Translations under genes and position numbers: made by a program
From: Ralstonia sp. 25mfcol4.1
GTDB taxonomy: Bacteria; Pseudomonadota; Gammaproteobacteria; Burkholderiales; Burkholderiaceae
Reading direction: 5' to 3'
NCBI RefSeq assembly: GCF_900104095.1
Contig: NZ_FNJO01000008.1
Coordinates: 62,001 to 126,000, forward strand
DNA: 64,000 bases
The notes under the pieces: model-generated
Databases searched by the model: none
The model's input: only the letters and a program-made list of their open reading frames with translations
What the model was told of the DNA's origin: nothing
Part shown: in pieces, positions 53,150-60,987 of the stretch
Numbering within the stretch: the stretch's first letter is position 1
Layout: every line of letters starts with the position of its first letter

Positions 53150-53489
53150 ATCTGCTCCTGACATTCCGTTCCATTTCAAGCATCGCGGCAAGCTGTTGTC
53201 GCTGTCGCTGCGTCATATCGTCTGCGGTGTCCTTGTTGTAGACCGTAAAAAGCCAGAACTGGGCTCCGCCGAGCCAGTAGTAGTAGATCACTCGCAAACC
53301 ACCGCGCTTCCCTTTCTGTCGCCACCCGTCGACAAAGCGCACCTTGCGCAAGCCTCCCGTCCCGGGGATGACGTCGCCTGCATGGGGATGGGTCAGCAGT
53401 AGCGCCTGCAGCCGGCGGAATGCGTCATCGTCCAGGTAAGCGGCCCGGCATCTCTCAAATGGAGGAAGCTCAACAAAGGTTGCGTACAT
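53139..53489 (-). CDS. RelE/HigB-type toxin
   Basis: 116 residues. The core G-L-R-K-V-R-F...G-K-R-G-G-L-R-V-I-Y-Y-Y-W and W-L-F-T-V-Y-N-K is the RelE/HigB mRNA-interferase fold (HigB-2 group). First gene of the toxin-antitoxin operon. Its start codon lies inside a palindrome that probably acts as the operator. Confidence 0.88.
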   Translation of the reverse strand: MYATFVELPPFERCRAAYLDDDAFRRLQALLLTHPHAGDVIPGTGGLRKVRFVDGWRQKGKRGGLRVIYYYWLGGAQFWLFTVYNKDTADDMTQRQRQQLAAMLEMERNVRSRYDA

Positions 53490-53508
53490 AGTGTACGTTA
53501 TCTACGTA
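53483..53508. promoter_or_regulatory. Overlapping palindromes at the toxin start (likely TA operator)
   Basis: CGTAC-ATAGT-GTACG (53483-53497) overlaps TACGT-TATCT-ACGTA (53494-53508). Both have perfect 5-bp arms. The first covers the ATG of the toxin. They fit two adjacent antitoxin sites for autorepression. Confidence 0.55.
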
Positions 53509-53661
53509 TGGTTATGAAAGAGGGAACCGGCGAATGTCAACACCGAGGCCCAAACTGTAGGCGCCCGGCGCATCACAAAACGTGTCCGGTTGTGCCGAAA
53601 ACGTTAAACCTTGTGTCCACCGGGCGAAGGCGAAAGCAATCCGCCAATTAGGCAAAGCCAA

Positions 53662-53692
53662 TTGGGAACAATTCTCAACAACGTCCTAGAAT
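53662..53692 (+). promoter_or_regulatory. Promoter and operator-like palindrome of the Nramp gene
   Basis: TTGGGAA-CAA-TTCTCAA (53662-53678, six of seven arm bases match) covers a -35 TTGGGA (53662-53667); the -10 TAGAAT is at 53687-53692 with a 19-bp spacer. A manganese or iron repressor (MntR, Fur or Mur type) is the natural candidate, but the sequence is not a consensus match to any of them. Confidence 0.45.
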
Positions 53693-53737
53693 GCAGCATG
53701 GGGTTCACTTGGCCCCACGTGATCGCCCCAGGACACC

Positions 53738-55033
53738 ATGCCGCCCCCACCTATCGACACCGCCACCTTGCCCGCCGCGCCGCCGCGGCGGTCGCGCCTT
53801 GCTTTCCTGGGCGCCGGCGCGCTCGTGGCCGTGGGCTACATGGACCCTGGCAACTGGGCCACGGCCATCGCGGGCGGCGCCAAATACGGCTACAGCCTGC
53901 TGATCGTGATTGCGTTGTCGAGCCTGGTGGCGATGCTGCTGCAGTGGATTGCCGCCCGGGTGGGCGTAGTGACGGGCCGCGACCTGGCCCAGCTGTGCCG
54001 TGAGCGATTTCCGCGCCGGGTGACCATTGGCCTGTGGGTGGCCAGCGAGATCGCGATCATTGCCTGCGATGTGGCAGAGGTGGTCGGCAGCGCGGTGGCG
54101 CTTCAATTGCTGTTCCACGTCAAGCTCTGGGTCGGCGTGCTGATTGCCGCCGTTGTGACGCTGGTCATGCTGGCCGTACAACGCTATGGCCAGCGCACCA
54201 TGGAAGCCATGGTCGCCGGGCTGATCCTGCTGGTGGCCCTTTGCTTCGTGGCCCAACTGGCGATGGCCCAGCCCGAGTGGGCCGCCGTGCTGGGTGGCAT
54301 GGCACCGTCCGCCGATCTGGTGCGCGATGCGGGCATGCTGTGGCTGGCGGCCGGCATCGTCGGTGCCACGGTGATGCCGCACAACCTCTATCTGCATTCC
54401 TCGCTGGTGCGCCGCTTCACGCCGCCGCCGGGCAGTCGCGTGGCGCGGCGCCGGTCCTTTGCCGAAATCCTGCGCGGCATGAGCCTGGATACCTTCGGCT
54501 CGCTGGGCTTTGCCTTCCTGATCAACGCGGCGCTGCTGATCCTGGCGGCCTCGGTGTTCCACGCCAACGGGCTGACCGATGTGGAAGACCTCGCCGACGC
54601 GCACCGGCTGCTGGCACCGTTGCTGCATTCCGATCTGGCCAGCCTGCTGTTCGCCGTGGCACTGCTGGCATGCGGCCTCAATTCGACGCTGACGGGCACG
54701 CTGGCGGGCCAGGCCGTCATGGAAGGGTTCCTGGACCTGCGCATGTCGCGCATGCGCCGTGCGCTGCTGACCCGTGCCGTGGCCATCGTGCCGGCGCTGG
54801 CGGCCGTCTGGGTGTTCGGCGAACACGGCTCCGCCAGCCTGCTGGTTGCCAGCCAGGTCGTGCTCAGCCTGACGCTGCCGCTTGCCGTCATACCGCTGAT
54901 CCTGTTTGGCGCCGATCGCCACCTGATGGGGGCCTGGCGCGTGCGCGGCGTGCCGCTGGCGCTGGCGGGTGCCTCGGCCGTGATCATCATCCTGCTCAAC
55001 GTGGCGCTGCTGTGGCAGACGGCGCTGGGGTAG
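53738..55033 (+). CDS. mntH: Nramp-family divalent metal transporter
   Basis: 431 residues, eleven or so membrane segments. The metal-binding motifs are D-P-G-N-W in TM1 (36-40) and M-P-H-N in TM6 (213-216). Together they mark a true Nramp Mn2+/Fe2+ proton symporter rather than an Mg-type relative. Monocistronic, ahead of a convergent EAL gene, with the operator-like palindrome upstream. Confidence 0.93.
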   Translation: MPPPPIDTATLPAAPPRRSRLAFLGAGALVAVGYMDPGNWATAIAGGAKYGYSLLIVIALSSLVAMLLQWIAARVGVVTGRDLAQLCRERFPRRVTIGLWVASEIAIIACDVAEVVGSAVALQLLFHVKLWVGVLIAAVVTLVMLAVQRYGQRTMEAMVAGLILLVALCFVAQLAMAQPEWAAVLGGMAPSADLVRDAGMLWLAAGIVGATVMPHNLYLHSSLVRRFTPPPGSRVARRRSFAEILRGMSLDTFGSLGFAFLINAALLILAASVFHANGLTDVEDLADAHRLLAPLLHSDLASLLFAVALLACGLNSTLTGTLAGQAVMEGFLDLRMSRMRRALLTRAVAIVPALAAVWVFGEHGSASLLVASQVVLSLTLPLAVIPLILFGADRHLMGAWRVRGVPLALAGASAVIIILLNVALLWQTALG

Positions 55034-55056
55034 GCGCGGATCTGACGGTTCCCACT

Positions 55057-55140
55057 GTTTCCCAGGCCGTTTCCCAGACCGTTTCCCAGGCCGTTTCCCA
55101 GACCGTTTCCTAGACCGCTTCCTAGACCGCTTCCTAGACC
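55057..55140. repeat. 12-bp tandem repeat, seven copies, entering the EAL gene
   Basis: Units of GTTTCCCAGRCC or GYTTCCTAGACC repeat head to tail seven times, with a partial eighth copy from 55141. They fill the gap between the Nramp stop and the EAL gene. Read on the minus strand each unit is four codons (Glu-Thr/Ala-Val/Ala-Trp). Three units have TAG in place of TGG, and the first TAG met is the actual EAL stop (55134-55136). A length change would keep the frame. Confidence 0.9.
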
Positions 55141-56735
55141 GTTTCCGGTTCGCCCACGTCGTCCCGCTCCTTGACCCAGATTCCGCGCCGCGCCAGGATG
55201 CTGGCCGGCGCGGCGGGCCGCTGGTACAGGTATCCCTGCGCCCAATCCACCCCGGCCTCGACGATCAGTGCGTGCTGGGCCTCTGTCTCGATGCCCTCGG
55301 CAATCACCACCAGATGAAAGTGATGCGCCATGTTGACGATGCTGCGCAGCAGCGCCTGCGCATTGGCGTCCACGTCCTGCGTGAACTGGCGGTCGATCTT
55401 CAGGTAGTCGAACGGAAAGCTCTTGATCAGGTCGAGGTTGCTGTTGCGGGTGCCAAAGTCGTCCACGGCCAGTCTGATGCCGGCCTGGTGCAGCCGGTCG
55501 AACGCCTCGCGGGTGGCGCCGCTGTCCGCCAGCAGGTGGCGCTCGGTGATTTCCAGCACCAGACCCGACCCGTCCGGCATGGCCCGCTGCAAGGCAGCCA
55601 GGTCGCCCAGGAACGTGCGCCGCCGCAGGCTGAGCGGCGCCGCGTTGACCGCCACGTGCAGCGGCGCGGACGGGCCGTAACGGTTGATGTCCTCCACCAC
55701 CCGGCGCAGCACGAAGTGCATGATGTCGTCGATCAGCGGTGTCGACTCCACCGTTTCGATATACGACCCCGGCGGAATGCTGCCCCAGCGCGGATGCTGC
55801 CAGCGCAACAGCGCCTCGGCGCCAATCCACTGCCGCGATTGCACCTCGACGATAGGCTGGTACACCAGATGAAACTCGCTCCGCTTCAGTGCCTGCCGCA
55901 CCGCCTGCAGCAACAGGCGGCGCGGCGCGGCCACGAGCAGGAACAGCACCACCACAAGCAGCCCGGCCAGCAACCCGATGGCGCCATACAGCAGGTCAAA
56001 CTTGCGGTGCATTGCGGTGACATATTCCAAGGACGCCACCACCTTGACCTGGATCGGCCATGCCCTGGACAGCGTAGCCACGCCGCCCGCCGTCCCGACC
56101 GGGGCGGGCAGATATGTCCCATCTTGATAGATCGACGCCTGGCCCACGGTCAGTACGATTTCCGATGCGCCAAAGCCCAGCCCCTGCGACAGCGCGTCAG
56201 TGACATAGCGCCCCTCGATCAGCAGGAAGCTGCCCCGGTCGGGCTGGCCCCGCTCCGGCAGGAACATCGCCAGCGCTGGCGCGTACTTACGGAACGGCGT
56301 GCCCTGCACGAGCATCAGCCGGTGCGACACGCCCGGCTGGGGATCGGCAAAGTAGTAGGTCAGCGGCACATTGACCGGGCCGCGCGTGCCCGAGCAATAG
56401 ATGATGCCCCGATCGACCATGGCGGCGGTACGGATATAAGGAATAAAGCTGTGTGAGGTGGCCAGCGCACGGCTGGCTTGTGCGCACGGTTTGCCGGCCA
56501 GCGGCGCCACGTGCTGGCGGGCCTGCGTCTCGACGGTCTCCGCCACACGCTCCAGGGCTGCCACGATCTGGGCGCCGATGCTGGCCTCGCGCCGCGTAAC
56601 AAGATGATCGGCATGCTGCCGGCCAAGCCAGACTGCCACCGCGACAAAGCACAGGCACGTACCAAGCCACCCCAGCAGTGTCAGCGGCGACACATGCCAG
56701 CCGCCAAATCGCTCCTGCCAGACATTCAAAGCCAA
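55134..56735 (-). CDS. c-di-GMP phosphodiesterase with CSS sensor and EAL domain
   Basis: 533 residues. Two membrane segments (about 19-38 and 247-269) enclose a periplasmic CSS-type sensor with Cys about 84 and Cys about 114. The EAL domain keeps E-A-L-L-R-W (307-312), Asn 364, E-I-T-E (395-398), D-D-F-G-T (425-429), K-I-D (446-448) and A-E-G-I-E-T-E (479-485). The Gly after D-D-F-G-T is Arg. Active c-di-GMP breakdown in response to periplasmic redox (DsbA-type) is likely. Its stop codon lies in a 12-bp repeat. Confidence 0.9.
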   Translation of the reverse strand: MALNVWQERFGGWHVSPLTLLGWLGTCLCFVAVAVWLGRQHADHLVTRREASIGAQIVAALERVAETVETQARQHVAPLAGKPCAQASRALATSHSFIPYIRTAAMVDRGIIYCSGTRGPVNVPLTYYFADPQPGVSHRLMLVQGTPFRKYAPALAMFLPERGQPDRGSFLLIEGRYVTDALSQGLGFGASEIVLTVGQASIYQDGTYLPAPVGTAGGVATLSRAWPIQVKVVASLEYVTAMHRKFDLLYGAIGLLAGLLVVVLFLLVAAPRRLLLQAVRQALKRSEFHLVYQPIVEVQSRQWIGAEALLRWQHPRWGSIPPGSYIETVESTPLIDDIMHFVLRRVVEDINRYGPSAPLHVAVNAAPLSLRRRTFLGDLAALQRAMPDGSGLVLEITERHLLADSGATREAFDRLHQAGIRLAVDDFGTRNSNLDLIKSFPFDYLKIDRQFTQDVDANAQALLRSIVNMAHHFHLVVIAEGIETEAQHALIVEAGVDWAQGYLYQRPAAPASILARRGIWVKERDDVGEPETV

Positions 56736-56847
56736 AGTCCCCTCGTTGTCGTCGTGTGCCCGATCCCGCCGATTGTGGAGCGGATGGGCGTGTGAATGCT
56801 GTCGGCGGCGCGCCTACACGGAGGATGTGACCACGGCATGGTGCCGG

Positions 56848-57693
56848 CTATACCACCGGCTCCAGCTTGCGATACTGGTTGTAATGCCGGATGGCCCGAT
56901 GCGGGTCGCCGAGCGCCTCGTGCAGCCGCGCGGCGTTGTAATGCGCGTCGGCAAAGTCGGGAGCCAGTTCGATGCAGGCGTGATAGCTTTCCAGTGCCTC
57001 ACGCTTCGCACCGGCATCCTCGAGTGCGACGCCGAGATTGAAATGGATTAACGGTTGATAAGGCAGATAACTTAGCGCCTTGCGGTACTCGGCGGCAGCG
57101 TCGTCGAACCGGTCCTGGTCGCACAGCAGACAGCCAAGGTTGAGCCACGCATCGAGATAGTCGGGGGCCTGGGCCAGCGCATGGCGGTACGCGGCTTCGG
57201 CATCACGCGGCGCCACGTGCTCGAGTGAAACGCCACGTTCGAACCAGTCCGACGGACCGATCTGATCCGGCGCGGATGGCGGGGCCTGCCGCGTGGCACG
57301 ACGTCGCATTTCGACGACTTCGGCACCAGACCGCCGGTGATCGGCATCGTCCAGGTCCAGCACGAACTGGCCCGAGTCCACGTGCCAGCGCCCGCGGCGG
57401 TCCTGCACGGCCACATCGCCCCCCACTGCGGTCACGCGCAGGCCGGTGGGCGGCCGGCCTTCCTCGCCCAGCCCCTGCAGGTGCCGCAGCGACCGCGTGA
57501 CATGGCGCGTGGGCACGCCCGCCTCGCGCAGCGATTGCGCGGTACGCAGCAGCACCACATCCTGGAACGTGAACCGGTATTCCTGCCGCGCGCCGCGTCT
57601 GGGCGAAATCACGCCGGCCGTCATCAGCGCCGTGATGACGCTGCGCGAGATGCCCAGCAGCCCCTGCACGTCGCGCATTGAATAGGCTTGCAT
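56848..57693 (-). CDS. MerR-type DNA-binding domain fused to TPR repeats
   Basis: 281 residues. The N terminus (about 1-70, S-M-R-D-V-Q-G-L-L-G-I-S-R-S-V-I-T-A-L-M) is a MerR-like helix-turn-helix. A linker follows, then TPR repeats (about 165-275, with A-W-L-N-L-G-C-L-L and H-F-N-L-G-V-A-L-E-D-A-G). It lies 16 bp downstream of ku and is probably cotranscribed. Likely a regulator or scaffold; DNA target unknown. Confidence 0.85.
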   Translation of the reverse strand: MQAYSMRDVQGLLGISRSVITALMTAGVISPRRGARQEYRFTFQDVVLLRTAQSLREAGVPTRHVTRSLRHLQGLGEEGRPPTGLRVTAVGGDVAVQDRRGRWHVDSGQFVLDLDDADHRRSGAEVVEMRRRATRQAPPSAPDQIGPSDWFERGVSLEHVAPRDAEAAYRHALAQAPDYLDAWLNLGCLLCDQDRFDDAAAEYRKALSYLPYQPLIHFNLGVALEDAGAKREALESYHACIELAPDFADAHYNAARLHEALGDPHRAIRHYNQYRKLEPVV

Positions 57694-57709
57694 TGCCGCC
57701 CCAGGCGCC

Positions 57710-58624
57710 CTACTTGCGCGCCGCGCGCTTCGGCGCTTCGGCCGGGGCTGCGGTGGCCCGGCGGGCGGTCTTGCGCGCCGGGGCTTCGGGGGCCACCGCC
57801 TTGACGGCGGCGGCCTTGCCGGCCGTCTTGGCCGCCGGCTGGCGCTTGTTGCTGCCGATGCTCTTGCGCAGCGCCTCCATCAGGTCGATCACCTCGCCAC
57901 CGGCCGGCGCAGGCGTCTCGGCGGCCACCGTGATCTTCTTGCCGGCGATCTTCTTGTCGATCTGCTCCAGGATGCGCTGTTTTTCCTCGTCCACATAGGC
58001 GCTGGCGTCGTAGCCGTCCACCGCGTTCTGCTCGATCAACTGCTGGGCCAGCTTGAGTTCGGCAGGCGCCACGTCTATGCGCTCCACGTGCAGGTCGGAC
58101 ATGTCGCGTACCTCGTCGGCATAGAGCAGTTGCTGCAGGATCAGGCCGTCTTCGCCCACGCGGATCTGCACCATGTATTGCTTGCCCTTCCAGGCCCACT
58201 TGGCCAGCGCGCAGGTGCCGGTTTCCCGCATGGCCTCGGCCAGCAGGTTGTAGGGCTTGCCGCCGCGCTTGTCCGGGCCCAGGTAATAGGCCTTGTCGTA
58301 GTAGATCGGGTCGATGGCGCCCACCGGCATGAACGACACGATGTCGATGGTCTGCTCGGCGGCATCCTCCAGCGCCTTCAGCTCGTCGGGCGTGAAGGTC
58401 ACATAACGGTCCTTCTCGAATTCGTAGCCCTTGACCATGTCGGCGCGGTCCACCACCACGTCTTCCTTCAGGCAGATGTACTGCTGGCGCAGCCGCGACC
58501 CGCAGCCCTTGTGCAGCAGGTTGAAGCTGATGGCCGACTTGCTTTCGGTGGCCGAATAGACCTTCACCGGGATGGAAACCAGCCCGAAGCTGATCGATAG
58601 CGAAGCGATGGAACGTGCGGCCAT
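57710..58624 (-). CDS. ku: Ku, non-homologous end-joining protein
   Basis: 304 residues from the ATG at 58624 (GGGAGGA upstream). Ku core: S-I-S-F-G-L-V-S-I-P-V-K-V-Y near 8-21, then F-N-L-L-H-K-G-C-G-S-R-L and V-D-R-A-D-M-V-K-G-Y-E-F-E. The C terminus is a basic Lys/Ala-rich tail (about 255-304) of the kind that binds DNA in longer bacterial Ku proteins. No ligD gene in the window; it must lie elsewhere. Codirectional with the MerR-TPR gene. Confidence 0.95.
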   Translation of the reverse strand: MAARSIASLSISFGLVSIPVKVYSATESKSAISFNLLHKGCGSRLRQQYICLKEDVVVDRADMVKGYEFEKDRYVTFTPDELKALEDAAEQTIDIVSFMPVGAIDPIYYDKAYYLGPDKRGGKPYNLLAEAMRETGTCALAKWAWKGKQYMVQIRVGEDGLILQQLLYADEVRDMSDLHVERIDVAPAELKLAQQLIEQNAVDGYDASAYVDEEKQRILEQIDKKIAGKKITVAAETPAPAGGEVIDLMEALRKSIGSNKRQPAAKTAGKAAAVKAVAPEAPARKTARRATAAPAEAPKRAARK

Positions 58625-58762
58625 GGCGACATCCTCCCGCAAGAAGGAACAGGTCATCGTCCAGCCAGTCTAGTCCGCGAGGCACGGGGCCTGCCAGTGA
58701 GCGCGGGCGATGTGCGGTGTCAGACGCGTCCTACGTGGCGGTGTGTCGCCGCGGGGCGATGG

Positions 58763-59452
58763 TCAGCCGACCACGGCCGTGATCCACCCCGTCAGCGCCG
58801 GGCCGGCAATCACCATCAGCACCCCGGCCAGCACCATGGTCAGGCTGGCCACCACGCCCTCCTCGGTGTGACGCTGGCGCGCCCGCGCGGTCCCGAAGCC
58901 GTGCGCGGCCGCCCCCAGCGATGCGCCCTGGGCCACCGGCGAGCGCAGCCTCAGCAGGGCCAGCACGGCGTCGCCCACGAGCATGCCCACCAGCCCCGTC
59001 ATGACGGTGAACAGCGACACCAGATCGGCCGATCCACCCGTATGCGACACCACGGATACCGCGAACGGCGTGGACACCGAGCGGGCCATCAGGCTGCGCG
59101 ATACCTCGTTGCTGAAGTGGAACGCTTCGGCCAGCAGACGTGCGCTGACCATCGCCACGAGCATCCCGGCCACCACCCCCAGCGCCAGCGCCAGCCAGTG
59201 GCGCCGCACGATGGCTCGGTGTTCGTAGATCGGCACGGCGAAGGCAATCGTGGCGGGCCCGAGCAGCCAGACCATCCAGCGCGTGTCGGCCACGTAGGCG
59301 GCGTATGGAATGTCGGCCATCAGCAGCACGGCGATGGACAGCAACGGCACGACGATGGCGGGCGAGTACCAGATCCGCGGGTTGCGGCGATACAGCGGTT
59401 TGATGGCGAAATAGAGCGCGATGGTCCAGGCCAGACAAAGGAACGACACCAT
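58763..59452 (-). CDS. lrgB: LrgB/CidB-family membrane protein
   Basis: 229 residues with about seven membrane segments. The start at 59452 lies 4 bp after the LrgA stop. It has P-L-Y-R-R-N-P-R near 21-28 and the family core S-V-S-T-P-F-A-V-S-V-V (about 124-134), then G-A-A-A-H-G-F-G-T-A-R-A. LrgB pairs with LrgA to form the holin/antiholin-like or glycolate/pyruvate export system. Confidence 0.85.
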   Translation of the reverse strand: MVSFLCLAWTIALYFAIKPLYRRNPRIWYSPAIVVPLLSIAVLLMADIPYAAYVADTRWMVWLLGPATIAFAVPIYEHRAIVRRHWLALALGVVAGMLVAMVSARLLAEAFHFSNEVSRSLMARSVSTPFAVSVVSHTGGSADLVSLFTVMTGLVGMLVGDAVLALLRLRSPVAQGASLGAAAHGFGTARARQRHTEEGVVASLTMVLAGVLMVIAGPALTGWITAVVG

Positions 59453-59456
59453 GGCA

Positions 59457-59966
59457 TCAGGCCTCGTCCGATTGGCCGTGCAGCCGCCGGATCTTCCGTT
59501 CGAGGCGGCATCCCGCATGCACCGCCAGCGCCGTGGCGGCCATCACCAGGATCGTGCCCACCGCGACGGCGATGGTCAGCTGCACGCCTTCCGAACGGAA
59601 CAGCGGCAGATAGTTGACCACGGCGACCACGCACGGGATGAAGAACAAGACCAGCTCGCCCAGCAGCCAGTCGGCGCCGTCCTTGACCCAGCCCACGTCG
59701 GCCTTGCCCGACAGCAGCAGGCCCAGCACGGCCAGGAGCCCTACCACGCCGGGAGACATCGACCAGCCCAGCGTGCGCGTCAGCCAGTCGGCGGCGAACC
59801 AGATCGCCAGCAAGCCAGCCACCTGCGCGGCGGTGCGCAGCAGGCGGCGGGAGCGGGATGCAGAAGGAGAAGGCGCATCACCAACGGCGGCGGGGACAGC
59901 ATGGTTGGAGGCGGCAGCAGGGGCGGCAGGCACGGATGGAAACATCGATGATGAAAACGCCACCAT
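59457..59966 (-). CDS. lrgA: LrgA/CidA-family membrane protein
   Basis: 169 residues. A polar Ala/Ser/Pro-rich N terminus of about 40 residues precedes four membrane segments. M-S-P-G-V-V-G-L-L-A-V-L-G-L-L-L-S-G-K and G-E-L-V-L-F-F-I-P-C-V-V-A-V-V are the LrgA/CidA signature. The start at 59966 has a GGAAAG site; the ATG at 59945 is an alternative. The long N terminus is unusual for the family. Confidence 0.82.
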   Translation of the reverse strand: MVAFSSSMFPSVPAAPAAASNHAVPAAVGDAPSPSASRSRRLLRTAAQVAGLLAIWFAADWLTRTLGWSMSPGVVGLLAVLGLLLSGKADVGWVKDGADWLLGELVLFFIPCVVAVVNYLPLFRSEGVQLTIAVAVGTILVMAATALAVHAGCRLERKIRRLHGQSDEA

Positions 59967-60048
59967 TATTCGCGGGCTTTCCGCACAACGACAGCCCCTA
60001 AATCCGCATCGATTGTGCAGAAATGCACAACGCGACGCCCGGACAGGC

Positions 60049-60987
60049 TCACTCGCCGGTCATGAACAGCGAGACGCTGGCATCGACCTGTTCGGCGATG
60101 AAGTTGGCCACCGCGCGCACGTGTGCGGCTTTCCAGTGGTCTTCGTGCACATGCATGTGGAAGGTGCGGGTCACTTCCACCTGATCGGGCAGCACCGGCA
60201 CCAGCTGCGGAAACGCCGCCGCCACGTAGGCTGGAATGATGCACAGGCACTGTCCCGCCAACGTGGCCTGTACCTGGGTCAGGAGATTCGTGCTGCGCAC
60301 GCGGGGGTGGTAGTCCACGCCCGTCGCGCTGGCGAAGTTCAGTTCCGGCGAAAACAGGTGTTCTTCCACATAGCCGATAAACGGATGCGCCAGCAGGTCC
60401 TGCTTCGTGTGGATCTTCGCGGCGCGCTTCAGGTACGACTTCGCGCCGTAAACGTACATCCGATAGTCGGTCAGGCGGCGCGACGCCACGCGCAGATGAT
60501 CGGCCCCCGACAGGCCGATGGCGATATCGGCTTCGCGCCGGGTCAGGCTGAACAGGCGCGCCGCGGCAAAGATCTCCACTTCCAGCCGCGGATGCTGGGC
60601 CGTCAGCGTATGGATGCGCGGCGCCAGAAACATGCTGCCGAAGCCGTCCGGTGCGCCCACCCGCACGACGCCCGCGATATCCTGCTCGCCCGCCGCTGCT
60701 GCCTTCGACGCCAGCAGCGCGCTCTCGATGGCCTCGGCCGTGGCCAGCAGCCGTTCGCCGGCAGCCGTCAGCGCGTAACCGACATGGCTCTTGTGGAACA
60801 GGCGCGTGTTCAGTACCCGTTCCAGTGCCTGGACGTGGCGGGCGACCGTGGTGTGCTCGGTGCCAAGTTGCGCGGCCGCAGCCGACAGCGTGCCGCCGCG
60901 CGCCACAGCCAGGAAGTATCGATAGTCGTCCCAGTTGTCGCCGGCGCCGGCGCGGCTCGGCGTTCTTGTGGTGCCGCCCGTACTCAT
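60049..60987 (-). CDS. LysR-type transcriptional regulator
   Basis: 312 residues. Helix-turn-helix G-G-T-L-S-A-A-A-A-Q-L-G-T-E-H-T-T-V-A-R (about 31-50). The start overlaps the AraC stop by four bases. It lies 82 bp ahead of lrgA and is a natural candidate to control lrgAB, much as CidR (also LysR-type) controls cid/lrg genes in Gram-positives; inference from gene order. Confidence 0.88.
   Translation of the reverse strand: MSTGGTTRTPSRAGAGDNWDDYRYFLAVARGGTLSAAAAQLGTEHTTVARHVQALERVLNTRLFHKSHVGYALTAAGERLLATAEAIESALLASKAAAAGEQDIAGVVRVGAPDGFGSMFLAPRIHTLTAQHPRLEVEIFAAARLFSLTRREADIAIGLSGADHLRVASRRLTDYRMYVYGAKSYLKRAAKIHTKQDLLAHPFIGYVEEHLFSPELNFASATGVDYHPRVRSTNLLTQVQATLAGQCLCIIPAYVAAAFPQLVPVLPDQVEVTRTFHMHVHEDHWKAAHVRAVANFIAEQVDASVSLFMTGE

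Noticed and set aside
53590..53700. Possible riboswitch (yybP-ykoY or c-di-GMP type) ahead of the Nramp gene
   Set aside because: GGCAAAGCC-like fragments are present but the conserved cores and stem layout of these classes are not.
54388..55830. 480-codon frame with a Gly-Asn-Gly-Leu repeat
   Set aside because: The repeat is the 12-bp DNA repeat read in another frame; the frame overlaps the Nramp and EAL genes.
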